Positions 50,662 to 59,532 of a DNA stretch of 64,000 nt are shown in pieces. The stretch is from Mycobacterium sp. Aquia_213. GTDB taxonomy: Bacteria; Actinomycetota; Actinomycetes; Mycobacteriales; Mycobacteriaceae. Made by a program: the position numbers and the translations under genes. Under the pieces are notes generated by a model that saw only the letters and a program-made list of their open reading frames with translations, did not search any database and was not told the DNA's origin. The DNA lies in the NCBI RefSeq assembly GCF_026625985.1, contig NZ_CP113116.1, positions 248,001 through 312,000 of the forward strand, written 5' to 3'. The first letter of the stretch is position 1. Each line of letters begins with the position of its first letter.

Positions 50662-52041
50662 CTATTCCCCCCTCGCCCTGTTGATAACCATTGTGACGGA
50701 ACTGGGGCGGTGAGTCTGGTGAGACCAATCACAGTCACGGGCCAGCAGGTCAGCGACGGTTTCTCGGCGCACCAGCGCGCGAGTGCGGCCGCCGGCGACG
50801 GCGATCAGTGGCGGACGACCCACCAGGTTGCAGGCCGATCCCATCGAATAGTGGTAAGCGCCAGTGCAAGCCAACGCCAGCAGATCGCCGGGCTGGACGT
50901 CGGTGGGCAGCTCGACGTCGCGTGCGATCTCTTCCCCGGCTTCGCATTGCCGGCCCACAATCGTGACGGGTGCGGTTTCGGTTGGTATGTGCCGGTTGGC
51001 CAGCGCCGCTGTGTATTTCACGCCGCGGAGCCCCTCATGCGGGTTGTCGACCATTCCGCCGTCCACGACGACGAAGGTGCGCCCGTCGGGCTGATGTTTG
51101 ACGGCGATCACCCGGTACAGCGTTATTCCCGCGCGCGCGGCGATCGCTCGGCCCGGCTCGATCACGATCTGCGGGGGCGGATAGCCGTAGTCGGCGCAAG
51201 AGGATTGAAGTGTGGACTCGATGACTTGAGCGAGCGTGTCCGGGCTGAGCTCGGGATCGCCGCTCACATAGGGGACCGCGTGCCCGCCGCCCAGGTCGAG
51301 CTGGTTCAGCACGACTCCATGGCGGTCGCGCACCTCGGCCATCAGGGCCACCAATTGCCGGATCGCCGCGCCGTACCGCTGCGGGTCGGCAATCCGCGAC
51401 CCAAGGTGGCAATGCAGACCGACCAGGTTCAGCCAGGGCTGATCCAAGAGGCGCCGGACGGCGCCGGCCGCCCGGCCGTCCGCCAGGGTAAAGCCGACGC
51501 CGGCCCCGCCCGGGCTTTGGCCTTCGATGTCGGGAATCACCCGGATCAGCACGTTCTGGTGGCGCCGCACCTGCGCGGCCAGCAGCGCGATCGCGTTCGG
51601 GGAATCGATGACGATGCGGCCCACCCCGGCGTCGACCGCGTCGTGCAACTCGCCGGCGGTCCGGGCATAGCCGTGCAGGACGATCTGCGACGGCGGTACC
51701 CCGGCGGCCAACGCGGTGGCCAGTTCGCCCGCCGAGCAGACGTTCAGGCCGGCACCTTCGGCGGCTGCCCACTCGGCCACCGCGGTGCTCAGTAGCGCCT
51801 TGCCGGCGTAGACCAGCTCGACCCCGGGAAGTGCGGCACGATAACGCCGGATCCGGGCCCGAAAATCCAGCTCATCCACTACATAGGCAGGCGTGCCGTA
51901 CTCGGCGGCGATCTCGGTGGCGGGCACCCCGGCTACGCACAGCCGACCCAGATCGTCGACGGAGGCGCTCGACGGCCAGATGGCGCGATCGAGCTGCGAG
52001 CCCAATCCGTGCTGCGACGGAAGCAGCTCGAACAGCGTCAT
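50662..52041 (-). CDS. Diaminopimelate-decarboxylase-like PLP enzyme (LysA family)
   Basis: 459 residues of the fold-III PLP decarboxylase family. PLP Lys81 is in Y-A-G-K-A-L-L, with H-C-H-L-G-S near 210, the phosphate loop E-P-G-R-A-I and the active-site Cys region A-C-T-G-A-Y-H-Y-S-M-G-S. Members decarboxylate meso-diaminopimelate to lysine or related D-/L-amino acids. The usual mycobacterial lysA lies with argS and thrA; neither is present here, so this is probably a second, specialised copy. ATG 52041 fits the family N terminus. It is followed after 2 nt by the rhomboid-like gene. Confidence 0.87.
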   Translation of the reverse strand: MTLFELLPSQHGLGSQLDRAIWPSSASVDDLGRLCVAGVPATEIAAEYGTPAYVVDELDFRARIRRYRAALPGVELVYAGKALLSTAVAEWAAAEGAGLNVCSAGELATALAAGVPPSQIVLHGYARTAGELHDAVDAGVGRIVIDSPNAIALLAAQVRRHQNVLIRVIPDIEGQSPGGAGVGFTLADGRAAGAVRRLLDQPWLNLVGLHCHLGSRIADPQRYGAAIRQLVALMAEVRDRHGVVLNQLDLGGGHAVPYVSGDPELSPDTLAQVIESTLQSSCADYGYPPPQIVIEPGRAIAARAGITLYRVIAVKHQPDGRTFVVVDGGMVDNPHEGLRGVKYTAALANRHIPTETAPVTIVGRQCEAGEEIARDVELPTDVQPGDLLALACTGAYHYSMGSACNLVGRPPLIAVAGGRTRALVRRETVADLLARDCDWSHQTHRPSSVTMVINRARGE

Positions 52042-52148
52042 GCTTCCAAATTGAGGTCTGCGGCGCCGTCGTGCCACGTTCTTAACGGATTTTTCACAAC
52101 CGTGCGGTCAATCTTCACGGATTTTCGGGCCGGGGGCGCCCGGCACTC

Positions 52149-52916
52149 TTAGCTTTTGAAGTAATTCGCCGGGATGAATGGGACGTCGTCGGGCGCCGCT
52201 TTACGGCCGGCCAACAGTGTCCGCGCGGCCTCACCAATCGGAATGCGCAGTGGCAGCTCCGGCTTTTCGGCCGCATCGGCCACCTCGGCGGCCACCTCTT
52301 CAGGGGTGATCATCCCGGCTCGCGGCCCGCCGCCTTTCAGGATGGCGGCATAAGGATCGTCGGGCAGCGTGTAGGTGGTCACGTTGTCGAGGGCGCCGGA
52401 GCTGACGGCGCCGGGTTCGAGCAGCGCCGCCTGAACGCCGAATGGTGCCACCTCGATGGCCAGGGCCTCGACGAGCGCCTCCAGGGCCCATTTGGTCGCC
52501 GCATAGGCCGCACCCGGCGGGAGCACGACCCGCCCGACGACGCTGGACAGGAACATCAGCTTCCCGTTGCCGCGGGCCCGCATCTGCGGCAGCACCGCCT
52601 GAGCCACCCGGATGGCGCCAATGGTGTTGAGGTTCAACAGGCGCTCTAGTTCGGGTAACGGGATGGCTTCGACTGCGGCGTAAAAGATATTCCCGGCGTT
52701 GGCGATCACGATGTCGATGTCGCCGGCGGCCGCGACGGCAGCCGTGACGCTGGCGTCGTCGGTGGCATCGAGGGCCAGCCGTTCGCTGACGTCGAGGTCG
52801 TCCAATGTGCGCGGATCGCGTGCGGTGGCTAGCACGCGATGCCCGCGACGCGCGAACTCGGTGGCGATGGCGCGGCCGATGCCGCGGCTGGCCCCGGTGA
52901 TCAGGACAGCAGACAT
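52149..52916 (-). CDS. Short-chain dehydrogenase/reductase
   Basis: 255 residues: T-G-A-S-R-G-I-G-R-A, N-A-G-N near 79, catalytic Ser in L-S-S-V-V-G, Tyr-x3-Lys in Y-A-A-T-K-W. The T-A-R-D after strand 2 (Arg) suggests NADP. The C-terminal part resembles the retinol-dehydrogenase-like SDRs. The ribosome site AAGGAG precedes ATG 52916 on this strand, so the longer frame to 53045 is rejected. It is 31 bp downstream of the NmrA-like gene and probably in the same unit under the TetR at 54520. Confidence 0.87.
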   Translation of the reverse strand: MSAVLITGASRGIGRAIATEFARRGHRVLATARDPRTLDDLDVSERLALDATDDASVTAAVAAAGDIDIVIANAGNIFYAAVEAIPLPELERLLNLNTIGAIRVAQAVLPQMRARGNGKLMFLSSVVGRVVLPPGAAYAATKWALEALVEALAIEVAPFGVQAALLEPGAVSSGALDNVTTYTLPDDPYAAILKGGGPRAGMITPEEVAAEVADAAEKPELPLRIPIGEAARTLLAGRKAAPDDVPFIPANYFKS

Positions 52917-52947
52917 AGCGTTGTGCTCCTTAGAATTTCGACGGGAA

Positions 52948-53883
52948 TTACACCCGAGTGGTCGCGGGCGCAAAGTGCTGCAGATTGCGGCGGACGAAGT
53001 CAACGAGGCGGGTGGGAGGGCGGTCGAGTATCGCGGCCAGCGCATCAGGGTCCGGCGGGATCATGGGCTCGGTTCGCTGCGCCAGGGCGCCGCCAATCGC
53101 CGAGATATGTTGTGCCATAGCCGCATTGATGGGGGAGGCGGGCTCCGCCTCGGCAGCGGACTCCAATTCGCTGCGCCAGGCGGCCGCGGAGATGGGCTCG
53201 AAGCGAACGGCACGACCGATCTCGGCCGAGATGATGCGCGCCACCTCGGCGTGATTGATCACCTCGGCCGGAGGCGGACAACTGACCCGGGCAGACTCCG
53301 GCGCCGGCGCCAATAGGTGCGCGACAGCGATCTCCGCCGCGTCGTCACCGCCGATCCACGGCGCCGGGCCTTCGCCGAAGCTGTTGGTAATCAAGTCATT
53401 CTCGCGAATCGTGGCACCATGCAGCAATAAGACGTTCTCGTGGAAAAGGCCGCCGAACCGCAGCACGGTCGGATTCAGGCCCGCCCGCGTGAGGACTTCC
53501 TCGGCGACCGCCTGGCCCTGACCCAGCCTGCTGGGACTGTCGACCGAGGACACGGCCATCGACATCACCACCAGGTGTGGCTGCGGGTGGGCGTCAACCA
53601 GAACCGACGCGAGATTCGCTGCCGCCGAACTAACTCCTGCCGCAACGGGATAGGTGAAGTACACGGCGCTGACATCCTGCGCCGCCGCAACCAGCGACGC
53701 CCGGTCGTGCAGGTCGCCGACCACGGTCGTGGCCCCGCGGCGCCGCAGTTCTGCGGCTCGTTCGTCGTCGCTGTGGACCAGTGCGCGTACCGGGCGCCCA
53801 CGGCTCAGCAGGCGTTCTGCGACGATCCGTCCGGTGCCGCCGTGCCGGCCGGTCGCCCCGATGACCAGGACGGGGCCGCTCAT
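52948..53883 (-). CDS. NmrA-like NAD(P)-binding protein (atypical SDR)
   Basis: 311 residues. The glycine motif is V-I-G-A-T-G-R-H-G-G-T-G, followed by V-R-A-L-V-H-S and V-V-G-D-L-H-D, the NmrA/HSCARG-like atypical SDR pattern, without the Tyr-x3-Lys pair. Such proteins are NAD(P)H quinone reductases or redox sensors. ATG 53883 overlaps the thioesterase stop (ATGA). The middle gene of a three-gene unit (thioesterase, NmrA-like, SDR). Confidence 0.85.
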   Translation of the reverse strand: MSGPVLVIGATGRHGGTGRIVAERLLSRGRPVRALVHSDDERAAELRRRGATTVVGDLHDRASLVAAAQDVSAVYFTYPVAAGVSSAAANLASVLVDAHPQPHLVVMSMAVSSVDSPSRLGQGQAVAEEVLTRAGLNPTVLRFGGLFHENVLLLHGATIRENDLITNSFGEGPAPWIGGDDAAEIAVAHLLAPAPESARVSCPPPAEVINHAEVARIISAEIGRAVRFEPISAAAWRSELESAAEAEPASPINAAMAQHISAIGGALAQRTEPMIPPDPDALAAILDRPPTRLVDFVRRNLQHFAPATTRV

Positions 53884-54428
53884 CGGCGCAACTCGAAAAT
53901 CAGCAGGGTGGTGCTCGCGGTCGCGACCACGCTTCCCGACGCGTCGGTGACCTCGCCTTCGGCGAAGCCGATCCGCGACCCCGCTTTGACGACGGAGCCC
54001 ACCGCGGTCAGCGGCCCGCTGTCCAGCGTCACCGCTTTGAGGTAGTTGACCTTGATCTCGACCGAGGTGTACCCGACTCCTTGCGGCAACGTGGTGTGCA
54101 GCGCACACGCGGCAACGGTGTCGAGCAGCGTGCACAGTGCGCCGCCGTGCACCAGTCCCAGCGGGTTGTACATCGACGCGTCCGGTGTGCAGGAGAAGGT
54201 GATGGCGCCGTTTTCCACCGCGACGACGCGCATCTGCACCAGCTCGCCGATCGGCGGCGGAGGCAGGCGCCCATCGGCGACCGCCTGCCAGTAGGAAAGC
54301 CCACTCATCGACGCGACCGTGGCCTGCGTCGTCATGGGGTCGCGCCAGGTGATCGTTCGCGACTGCTCGGCGCCCCACGGCGGCGAACTTGCGACGTCAG
54401 TGCGGGAAGCCTCTTGTGAAGCCGTCAT
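53880..54428 (-). CDS. PaaI-type hotdog thioesterase
   Basis: 182 residues. The hotdog core N-P-L-G-L-V-H-G-G-A-L-C-T-L-L-D (about 110-125) contains the H-G-G-x2-x4-D-type active-site pattern of PaaI and similar acyl-CoA thioesterases. It hydrolyses an aromatic or medium acyl-CoA. The ribosome site GAGAGGAC precedes ATG 54428 on this strand; a frame extending to 54572 would overlap the divergent TetR gene. It is divergent from that TetR across paired operators. Confidence 0.86.
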   Translation of the reverse strand: MTASQEASRTDVASSPPWGAEQSRTITWRDPMTTQATVASMSGLSYWQAVADGRLPPPPIGELVQMRVVAVENGAITFSCTPDASMYNPLGLVHGGALCTLLDTVAACALHTTLPQGVGYTSVEIKVNYLKAVTLDSGPLTAVGSVVKAGSRIGFAEGEVTDASGSVVATASTTLLIFELRR

Positions 54429-54446
54429 GCCGTCCTCTCGGAAACT

Positions 54447-54503
54447 GATCGGTTTACTTGATAGGGCGAAACTAGTAGGAATTTCGGATTTTGTAAACCG
54501 ATC
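54447..54503. promoter_or_regulatory. Paired TetR operators in a divergent promoter
   Basis: GATCGGTTTAC (54447-54457) and GTAAACCGATC (54493-54503) are an exact 11-bp inverted repeat 35 bp apart. Each copy is also part of a local near-palindrome of the form AAACYGATCRGTTT (the right one contains perfect ACCGATCGGT, 54498-54507), so two TetR dimers may bind, one for each direction. Confidence 0.68.
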
Positions 54504-54519
54504 GGTGTATCTTTGAGGA

Positions 54520-55101
54520 ATGGCCGAAGTGACGACGCGTCCGGCCGGCGGACGCGGAGCGCGTGAGCGCATCGAGCGTGCGGCAGCCCAGCTCTTCTAT
54601 CGCCAGGGAATCCACGCGACCGGTGTCGAGCGCATCGCGCAACAGGCCAACGTTTCCAAGCGCACCCTCTACCAACACTTCCCCAGCAAGAACGACCTGG
54701 TGGACGACTATCTGCGCGGCATGGACGCGCGCGGCGGCTCGCCCAATGAGCAGCGCCTGGACGACCCAACCCTGCCCGCGCGGGAGCGGCTGTTGGGGAT
54801 CTTCGAGATCTCGCGCCGAGAGGTGATGCGGGGCTGCCCCTTCCACAATGCGGCCGTGGAATCCGCCGGAACGCTGCGCAGCGCCGACGCGATCGTGCGG
54901 ACGCACAAACAGGAATTCACCCGGCGTCTGGTTGCCGTCGCACAGGAAGCCGGTGCCGGCGATCCCCACCTGCTGGGCCAGCAGTTGGCGGTGTTGTTCG
55001 AAGGTGCGACCGCGATGGCGACGTCACTCAACGACACCGCGCCCGTCGTGCACGCGCGGGCGGCCGCGGCCACGCTGATCGATGCCTCGCTGAACTCTTG
55101 A
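54520..55101 (+). CDS. TetR family transcriptional regulator
   Basis: 193 residues with helix-turn-helix V-E-R-I-A-Q-Q-A-N-V-S-K-R-T-L-Y-Q-H-F (about 38-56) and a ligand domain containing R-G-C-P-F-H-N-A-A-V-E, a Cys/His segment common in the TetR branch linked to thioesterase/NmrA units. ATG 54520 follows TTGAGGA (54513-54519). It probably represses the divergent thioesterase / NmrA / SDR genes and itself through the paired operators. Confidence 0.88.
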   Translation: MAEVTTRPAGGRGARERIERAAAQLFYRQGIHATGVERIAQQANVSKRTLYQHFPSKNDLVDDYLRGMDARGGSPNEQRLDDPTLPARERLLGIFEISRREVMRGCPFHNAAVESAGTLRSADAIVRTHKQEFTRRLVAVAQEAGAGDPHLLGQQLAVLFEGATAMATSLNDTAPVVHARAAAATLIDASLNS

Positions 55102-55143
55102 CGACCTCGTCCCGGGGCTGTTAGACATGGCCTGCGTCACTAA

Positions 55144-55161
55144 TTTGGGCGATCGCTCAAA
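55144..55161. promoter_or_regulatory. Operator a of the shared TTTGAGCGATCGCTCAAA regulon
   Basis: TTTGGGCGATCGCTCAAA, an 18-bp palindrome with one mismatch, stands 22 bp before the mycofactocin-type SDR start. Nearly the same sequence precedes the crotonase operon (60470-60487) and the SDR/ALDH operon (61545-61562). The TetR at 57272 is the likely binder. Confidence 0.75.
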
Positions 55162-55182
55162 AAGGACTCGGTGGAGGTTGCC

Positions 55183-56016
55183 ATGGGCCGGATGGACGGC
55201 AAAGTCGCATTCGTGACCGGTGCCGCGCGCGGGCAGGGCAGAAGCCATGCCGTTCGGCTCGCCCAAGAGGGTGCCGACATCATTGCCGTCGACATCTGCC
55301 GAGACTTCGAGAATTCCCCCGCTGATGGTGCGACGTCGGAAGACCTGGATGTGACCGCGGGAATGGTCAAAGACGCCGGCGGTCGCGTCGTGACCGCCGA
55401 GGTCGACGTGCGTGATTTCGACGCGTTGAAGGCCGCCGTGGACAGCGGCGTCGAACAGCTCGGGCGCCTTGACGTCATCGTCGCGAACGCGGGCATCGGC
55501 ACCACCGCGGGCAAGCTGCACAAGACCAAAGAAGCGCTGTGGCAAGAGATGATCGACGTCAACCTCAGCGGGGTGTGGAAGTCGGTGAAAGCCGGGGTTC
55601 CGCATGTATTGGCCGGGGACCGCGGCGGCGCGATCATCCTGACGTCGTCGGTCGCCGGCAACAAGGCCTATCCGCATGTGGGCCACTACGTGGCTGCCAA
55701 GCACGGTGTCATCGGCCTGATGCGGGCGTTCGCCGTCGAATTGGGGCAGCAGATGATCAGGGTCAACGCCGTCCTGCCGACGCACGTTGGATCGCCGCTG
55801 CTGTTGAACGACGCCACCTACCGGGCCTTTCGGCCCGAGTTGGAAAACCCTGGGCCCGAAGACCTCAAGCCGGTGTGCCAGAGCTTTCACTATCTGCCGA
55901 TCCCTTGGGTGGAACCCGAAGACATCAGTAACGCCGTGTTGTTCTTGGCCTCCGACGAAGCGCGCTACATCACCGGGGTTGCGCTGCCGGTGGACGCCGG
56001 CAGCTGTCTGAAGTAA
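55183..56016 (+). CDS. Mycofactocin-coupled SDR family oxidoreductase
   Basis: 277 residues. F-V-T-G-A-A-R-G-Q-G-R-S-H-A near the N terminus and I-I-A-V-D-I-C are the signature of the mycofactocin-associated SDR subfamily, in which the NAD is bound without exchange and electrons go to mycofactocin. Catalytic residues are Ser in L-T-S-S-V-A-G, Tyr-x3-Lys in Y-V-A-A-K-H. It also has the characteristic insertions of the group. GGAGG (55173-55177) supports ATG 55183. It likely oxidises a secondary alcohol made by the P450 encoded 12 bp downstream. Confidence 0.9.
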   Translation: MGRMDGKVAFVTGAARGQGRSHAVRLAQEGADIIAVDICRDFENSPADGATSEDLDVTAGMVKDAGGRVVTAEVDVRDFDALKAAVDSGVEQLGRLDVIVANAGIGTTAGKLHKTKEALWQEMIDVNLSGVWKSVKAGVPHVLAGDRGGAIILTSSVAGNKAYPHVGHYVAAKHGVIGLMRAFAVELGQQMIRVNAVLPTHVGSPLLLNDATYRAFRPELENPGPEDLKPVCQSFHYLPIPWVEPEDISNAVLFLASDEARYITGVALPVDAGSCLK

Positions 56017-56028
56017 GGGAATGCATCG

Positions 56029-57231
56029 ATGACTGTCACCAACGACACCGAGGTCTACTACGACCCCTATGACGTCGGCATCAACTCCGACCCCTATCCG
56101 ACGTACGCGCGGCTGCGCGAAGAGGCCCCGCTGTATTACAACGAGCAGTACGACTTCTGGGCGATATCAAGACATTCCGACGTCGAGCGCGGGCTGGCCA
56201 ACTGGGAGACCTTCTCGAACCGCCGCAGCGACATCCTCGAGCTGGTCCAGTCGAAATTCGAGATGCCCCGTGGCGTCATGATGTTCCAGGATCCGCCCGA
56301 ACACACGATGCTGCGCGGGCTGATGTCGCGGGTGTTCACGCCGCGCCGGATGGCCGAAATCGAAGACCAGATCCGGCGGTACTGCGTGCGCTGCCTGGAT
56401 CCACACGTCGGCTCGTCGGGGTTCGACATCATTGCCGAACTCGCATCGATGATGCCAATGCGGGTGATCGGCATGCTGTTGGGAATCCCTGAGTCCGAGC
56501 AGATCTCGGTGCGCGACGCCAACGACGCCAACCTGCGCACCAAGCCGGGAGCGCCGCTCAAGGTTTCCAGTGCCGATTCCATCGCCGACGGCCGCATCTA
56601 TGCCGACTATGTCGAATGGCGATCGAAGAACCCGTCCGATGACCTGATGACCACGCTGCTCAACGTCGAGTTCGACGACGAGGAGGGTGTGCACCGCAAG
56701 CTGACCCGTAAAGAGGTTTTGCACTACACCCAGGTGGTCGCCGGTGCCGGCAACGAGACCACCGGGCGGCTGATCGGCTGGCTGGCCAAGGTGCTTGCCG
56801 AACACCCCGACCAGCGCCGGGAAATCCACCAGGACCGCTCACTGCTCAACCGCACCGTCGACGAGACGCTGCGGTTCGAGCCCACGGGACCGCATGTAGC
56901 ACGTTGGATGGCAAAGGATTTCGAGTGCTACGGCAAGACCATTCCGGCCGGCAGTGCGATGCTGTTGTTGTTCGGCGCCGCCAACCGCGACCCGCGGCGA
57001 TACACCGATCCGGACACCTTCGACATCCGTCGCGACAACATATCGCACATCACCTTCGGAAAGGGCGTGCACTACTGCCTCGGAGCAAACCTGGCCAGGC
57101 TGGAGGGACGCGTCGCGCTGGACGAGATCCTCAACCGCTGGCCGGAGTGGGATATCGACTATGACACAGCACAACTCAGCCCGACTTCGACCGTGCGCGG
57201 CTGGGAGCGACTGCGGGTCGTGCTGCCCTAA
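56029..57231 (+). CDS. Cytochrome P450
   Basis: 400 residues. I-helix G-A-G-N-E-T-T, E-x-x-R in D-E-T-L-R, heme loop F-G-K-G-V-H-Y-C-L-G with axial Cys. The A-N-L-A-R-L-E-G after the Cys is typical of actinobacterial class I P450s. It depends on ferredoxin and reductase from elsewhere. Twelve base pairs after the mycofactocin-type SDR and in its operon, so a hydroxylation followed by oxidation to a ketone is the natural reading. Its CYP family was not identified. Confidence 0.92.
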   Translation: MTVTNDTEVYYDPYDVGINSDPYPTYARLREEAPLYYNEQYDFWAISRHSDVERGLANWETFSNRRSDILELVQSKFEMPRGVMMFQDPPEHTMLRGLMSRVFTPRRMAEIEDQIRRYCVRCLDPHVGSSGFDIIAELASMMPMRVIGMLLGIPESEQISVRDANDANLRTKPGAPLKVSSADSIADGRIYADYVEWRSKNPSDDLMTTLLNVEFDDEEGVHRKLTRKEVLHYTQVVAGAGNETTGRLIGWLAKVLAEHPDQRREIHQDRSLLNRTVDETLRFEPTGPHVARWMAKDFECYGKTIPAGSAMLLLFGAANRDPRRYTDPDTFDIRRDNISHITFGKGVHYCLGANLARLEGRVALDEILNRWPEWDIDYDTAQLSPTSTVRGWERLRVVLP

Positions 57232-57271
57232 GCGGTCGAGTGTGCGCTGCGCGCACCCTAAGGGCCAGCGA

Positions 57272-57889
57272 TCAGCCCAGCGCGCCGCGGTCTCGGCGAA
57301 CTTTGGGCTCCGGCATCTCGAACCGGTCCAGGAGTCGGTTGACCAGAGCGATCGCCGCGTCGTGGCCCCCGGAGGAACCCAACCCCTCTTCCAGGATCAG
57401 GGTGCGGCCTATCGAGGCGATGAAGACCGCGATCGCCGCGGGCGGGAACTCGTCGGTGTCGATGTCATGTTCGCGGATGATGAAGTTCAGCGCGGTGATC
57501 TGCTGCTCGCGCCACCGGTCCGACCACGCGGCGATCTCCGCTCGGATCTCCTTGCGGTGGTTGGCAAGTCCCATGAACTCGAGCAGCAACCGGGTGTCCT
57601 TGGGCGCGATCAGGGTGTCCCAGAAGGCGTGCAGCGGGCGGTCGGACGACAGTGCCGTCTGCTGACGCTCCAGGTAGACGGCAGCGCCGCTGCGGAAGAC
57701 AGCCAGATACAGCTCGTCCATCGTGGGGAAGTAGTAATGCACCAACGCCGGCTTGACACCGGCTTTGGCGGCGACGCGGCGTGACGTCGCCGCGGCGTAA
57801 CCCTCCTCGACCATGATCTGGCTCGTCGCGGCCACCAGCATGTCCCGCGTTGTGGAATCGCGGGCCTTCGGGCGCTCGGATGCGGTCAC
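57272..57889 (-). CDS. TetR family regulator of the 55-64 kb catabolic cluster
   Basis: 205 residues. Helix-turn-helix T-S-R-R-V-A-A-K-A-G-V-K-P-A-L-V-H-Y-Y-F (about 35-54), then a helical ligand domain. It is the last gene of the minus-strand crotonase / Rieske / partner unit, and one of three matching palindromes stands at the head of that unit. The start is GTG 57889; no clear Shine-Dalgarno. It is the only regulator gene within 55.1-63.8 kb, so it is the best candidate to bind all three operators. Ligand unknown, perhaps a CoA ester or the substrate. Confidence 0.87.
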   Translation of the reverse strand: MTASERPKARDSTTRDMLVAATSQIMVEEGYAAATSRRVAAKAGVKPALVHYYFPTMDELYLAVFRSGAAVYLERQQTALSSDRPLHAFWDTLIAPKDTRLLLEFMGLANHRKEIRAEIAAWSDRWREQQITALNFIIREHDIDTDEFPPAAIAVFIASIGRTLILEEGLGSSGGHDAAIALVNRLLDRFEMPEPKVRRDRGALG

Positions 57890-57901
57890 AGTGTGGTCAT
57901 A

Positions 57902-58231
57902 TCACACGGCAGGTTCGGCGACCATGTCGAAGAACGCGGCACCGGAGTCGGGGATGCGGTTCTGCTTGAACACGTTGACCGCGTAGGAGACCAGGATCAT
58001 CGAATACAGCAGGTGCAGCAGCCGTTCGGCATCCTCGGGTAACTCGTTGATGTCGAGGCCATTCAGGTAGGCGATCGCTTCCTCGGCTCTCGGGGCGATG
58101 GCGTCGTAGAACGTGACGAGTTCGTCGTAGGGCTTCGACAGCCGCGCCTCGTAGCGTTGTGCACGAGTGGGCAATGCCCAGTCGGCGACAAACGGTTCGA
58201 GATCGGCGAACCCTTCGGGCAGATTGCTCAT
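57902..58231 (-). CDS. Small helical partner protein of a Rieske oxygenase (copy 3)
   Basis: 109 residues, the third member of the family seen at 14306 and 18762. Shared: G-F-A-D-L-E-P-F, F-Y-D-A-I-A-P-R-A-E-E-A, E-L-P-E-D and L-L-H-L-L-Y-S-M-I. The C terminus P-D-S-G-A-A matches copy 1 (P-D-S-G-A-A) exactly. Its ATG overlaps the Rieske stop by 4 bp (ATGA), the tightest coupling of the three. Predicted helical, cytoplasmic; function unknown but evidently tied to the oxygenase. Confidence 0.75.
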   Translation of the reverse strand: MSNLPEGFADLEPFVADWALPTRAQRYEARLSKPYDELVTFYDAIAPRAEEAIAYLNGLDINELPEDAERLLHLLYSMILVSYAVNVFKQNRIPDSGAAFFDMVAEPAV

Positions 58232-59532
58232 GACGACTCACCGGACCGGTAGGCGTCAACCGTGTCGCGGATGACGGTGTGGAACTGACGGATCAGCAGC
58301 TCCTGGTCGCTGAGGTGAAAGGTGTTCTGCGCCCGCGTCTTCAGCGCGGAATGCGTCGCCTCGATGGTGTTCACGTCCTGCATCGCGAACTCAATCGTGC
58401 TGTCCACCACCAATTCCTGTGCCAGGCGTTCTGTCGCGTTTGCCGGGGGCACGAAGTACATGTCGATCTCGTAGATGTGCGTATCGACGGTCTCGGGCCA
58501 GTACGTGTAGGTGATGTAGTAATTGCGCGCCCAGAGCTGGATCGAAATGTTCGGGAAGACCCAGAACTGGTCATTGCCCCACGAGGCGATGTCGCCGCGG
58601 TTGAGGAAGTCGGCCGAGGCCTCGTCGATACCGATATCCGGAACGTCGTCGGGCCCGAAAAGCCCGGCGCGGAACAGCTTGTAGACCCAACGCTGGTCTT
58701 GGCGGGCCGGTCCCGCGGTGCCCGGGTCGCGCGGCGGCAGCGGTGGCGGTCCGGGGACGGAGGTGAGCATGTGCGGCCGGAACAGGTCGTAGTGGTAGGA
58801 GTCGACGGGCGGCACCATCTTCTCGGCCTTGGAGACGTCGGGATCGATGAAGCGACCGTGCACGTATGGCGGGTGGTACCACTCGCAGACCGAGTCGACG
58901 GCCAGCTTCCAGTTGCCTTTGATCTGGGTGGAGAAGCCGTAATGCTGCGTCATCTTGTCGAACGGGTAGGCCTCGATGCCCAGCAGTCCGTCACCCAGGA
59001 AGCTGCGCAACGGCACCGGATCCTCGGCGAGGTTGACGAAGATGAAGCCCGCCCAGACCTCGCAGTGCACCGGCGGCATCCGCAATGCGTTCTTGTCCAG
59101 ATCGAAAAACTCGCCCTCGTTGGTGATGTGGTTGACCTTGCCGTCCAGCCCGTACCGCCAGCCGTGGTACTTGCAGGAGAACGCGCGGCAGGTGCCGGAC
59201 GACTCCTCGCCCGGGTGTTCTTGCCAGACAACCTTGTTGCCACGATGGGCGCACACGTTGTGGAACGCGTGCACCGTGTCGCCCCGGTCGCGGGCGATCA
59301 CGATCGAGGCGAGTCGTCCGGGCAGGTCGCGGGTGAAGTAGGATCCCGTGCGCGGCAACCGCTCAATACGCCCTACGCACAACCAGTTTCGCTCGAAGAC
59401 CGCCTTGCGCTCGTCGGCGAAGAACCCCTCGGAGATCGAGTCTTCATAGTTGACCGGACCGGTACCCAGTTCCGGGTAGTCGGTGGTGAACTTGCCCCGC
59501 CCGGTCGACAGTCGTTGCTGGATGCTGGTCAC
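58228..59532 (-). CDS. Rieske non-heme iron oxygenase, alpha subunit (copy 3)
   Basis: 434 residues. Rieske ligands C94-x-H96 and C120-x2-H123; iron site E217-W-Y-H220-x4-H225, with the Glu at the bridging position as in copies 1 and 2. It contains a Pro-rich insertion (P-G-P-P-P-L-P-P-R) near 285 not present in the other copies. GTG 59532 overlaps the crotonase stop (GTGA); an upstream frame to 59595 would overlap that gene further. It lies between the crotonase and the 109-aa partner gene. No ferredoxin gene is in this cluster, so it must borrow one. Confidence 0.91.
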   Translation of the reverse strand: MTSIQQRLSTGRGKFTTDYPELGTGPVNYEDSISEGFFADERKAVFERNWLCVGRIERLPRTGSYFTRDLPGRLASIVIARDRGDTVHAFHNVCAHRGNKVVWQEHPGEESSGTCRAFSCKYHGWRYGLDGKVNHITNEGEFFDLDKNALRMPPVHCEVWAGFIFVNLAEDPVPLRSFLGDGLLGIEAYPFDKMTQHYGFSTQIKGNWKLAVDSVCEWYHPPYVHGRFIDPDVSKAEKMVPPVDSYHYDLFRPHMLTSVPGPPPLPPRDPGTAGPARQDQRWVYKLFRAGLFGPDDVPDIGIDEASADFLNRGDIASWGNDQFWVFPNISIQLWARNYYITYTYWPETVDTHIYEIDMYFVPPANATERLAQELVVDSTIEFAMQDVNTIEATHSALKTRAQNTFHLSDQELLIRQFHTVIRDTVDAYRSGESS

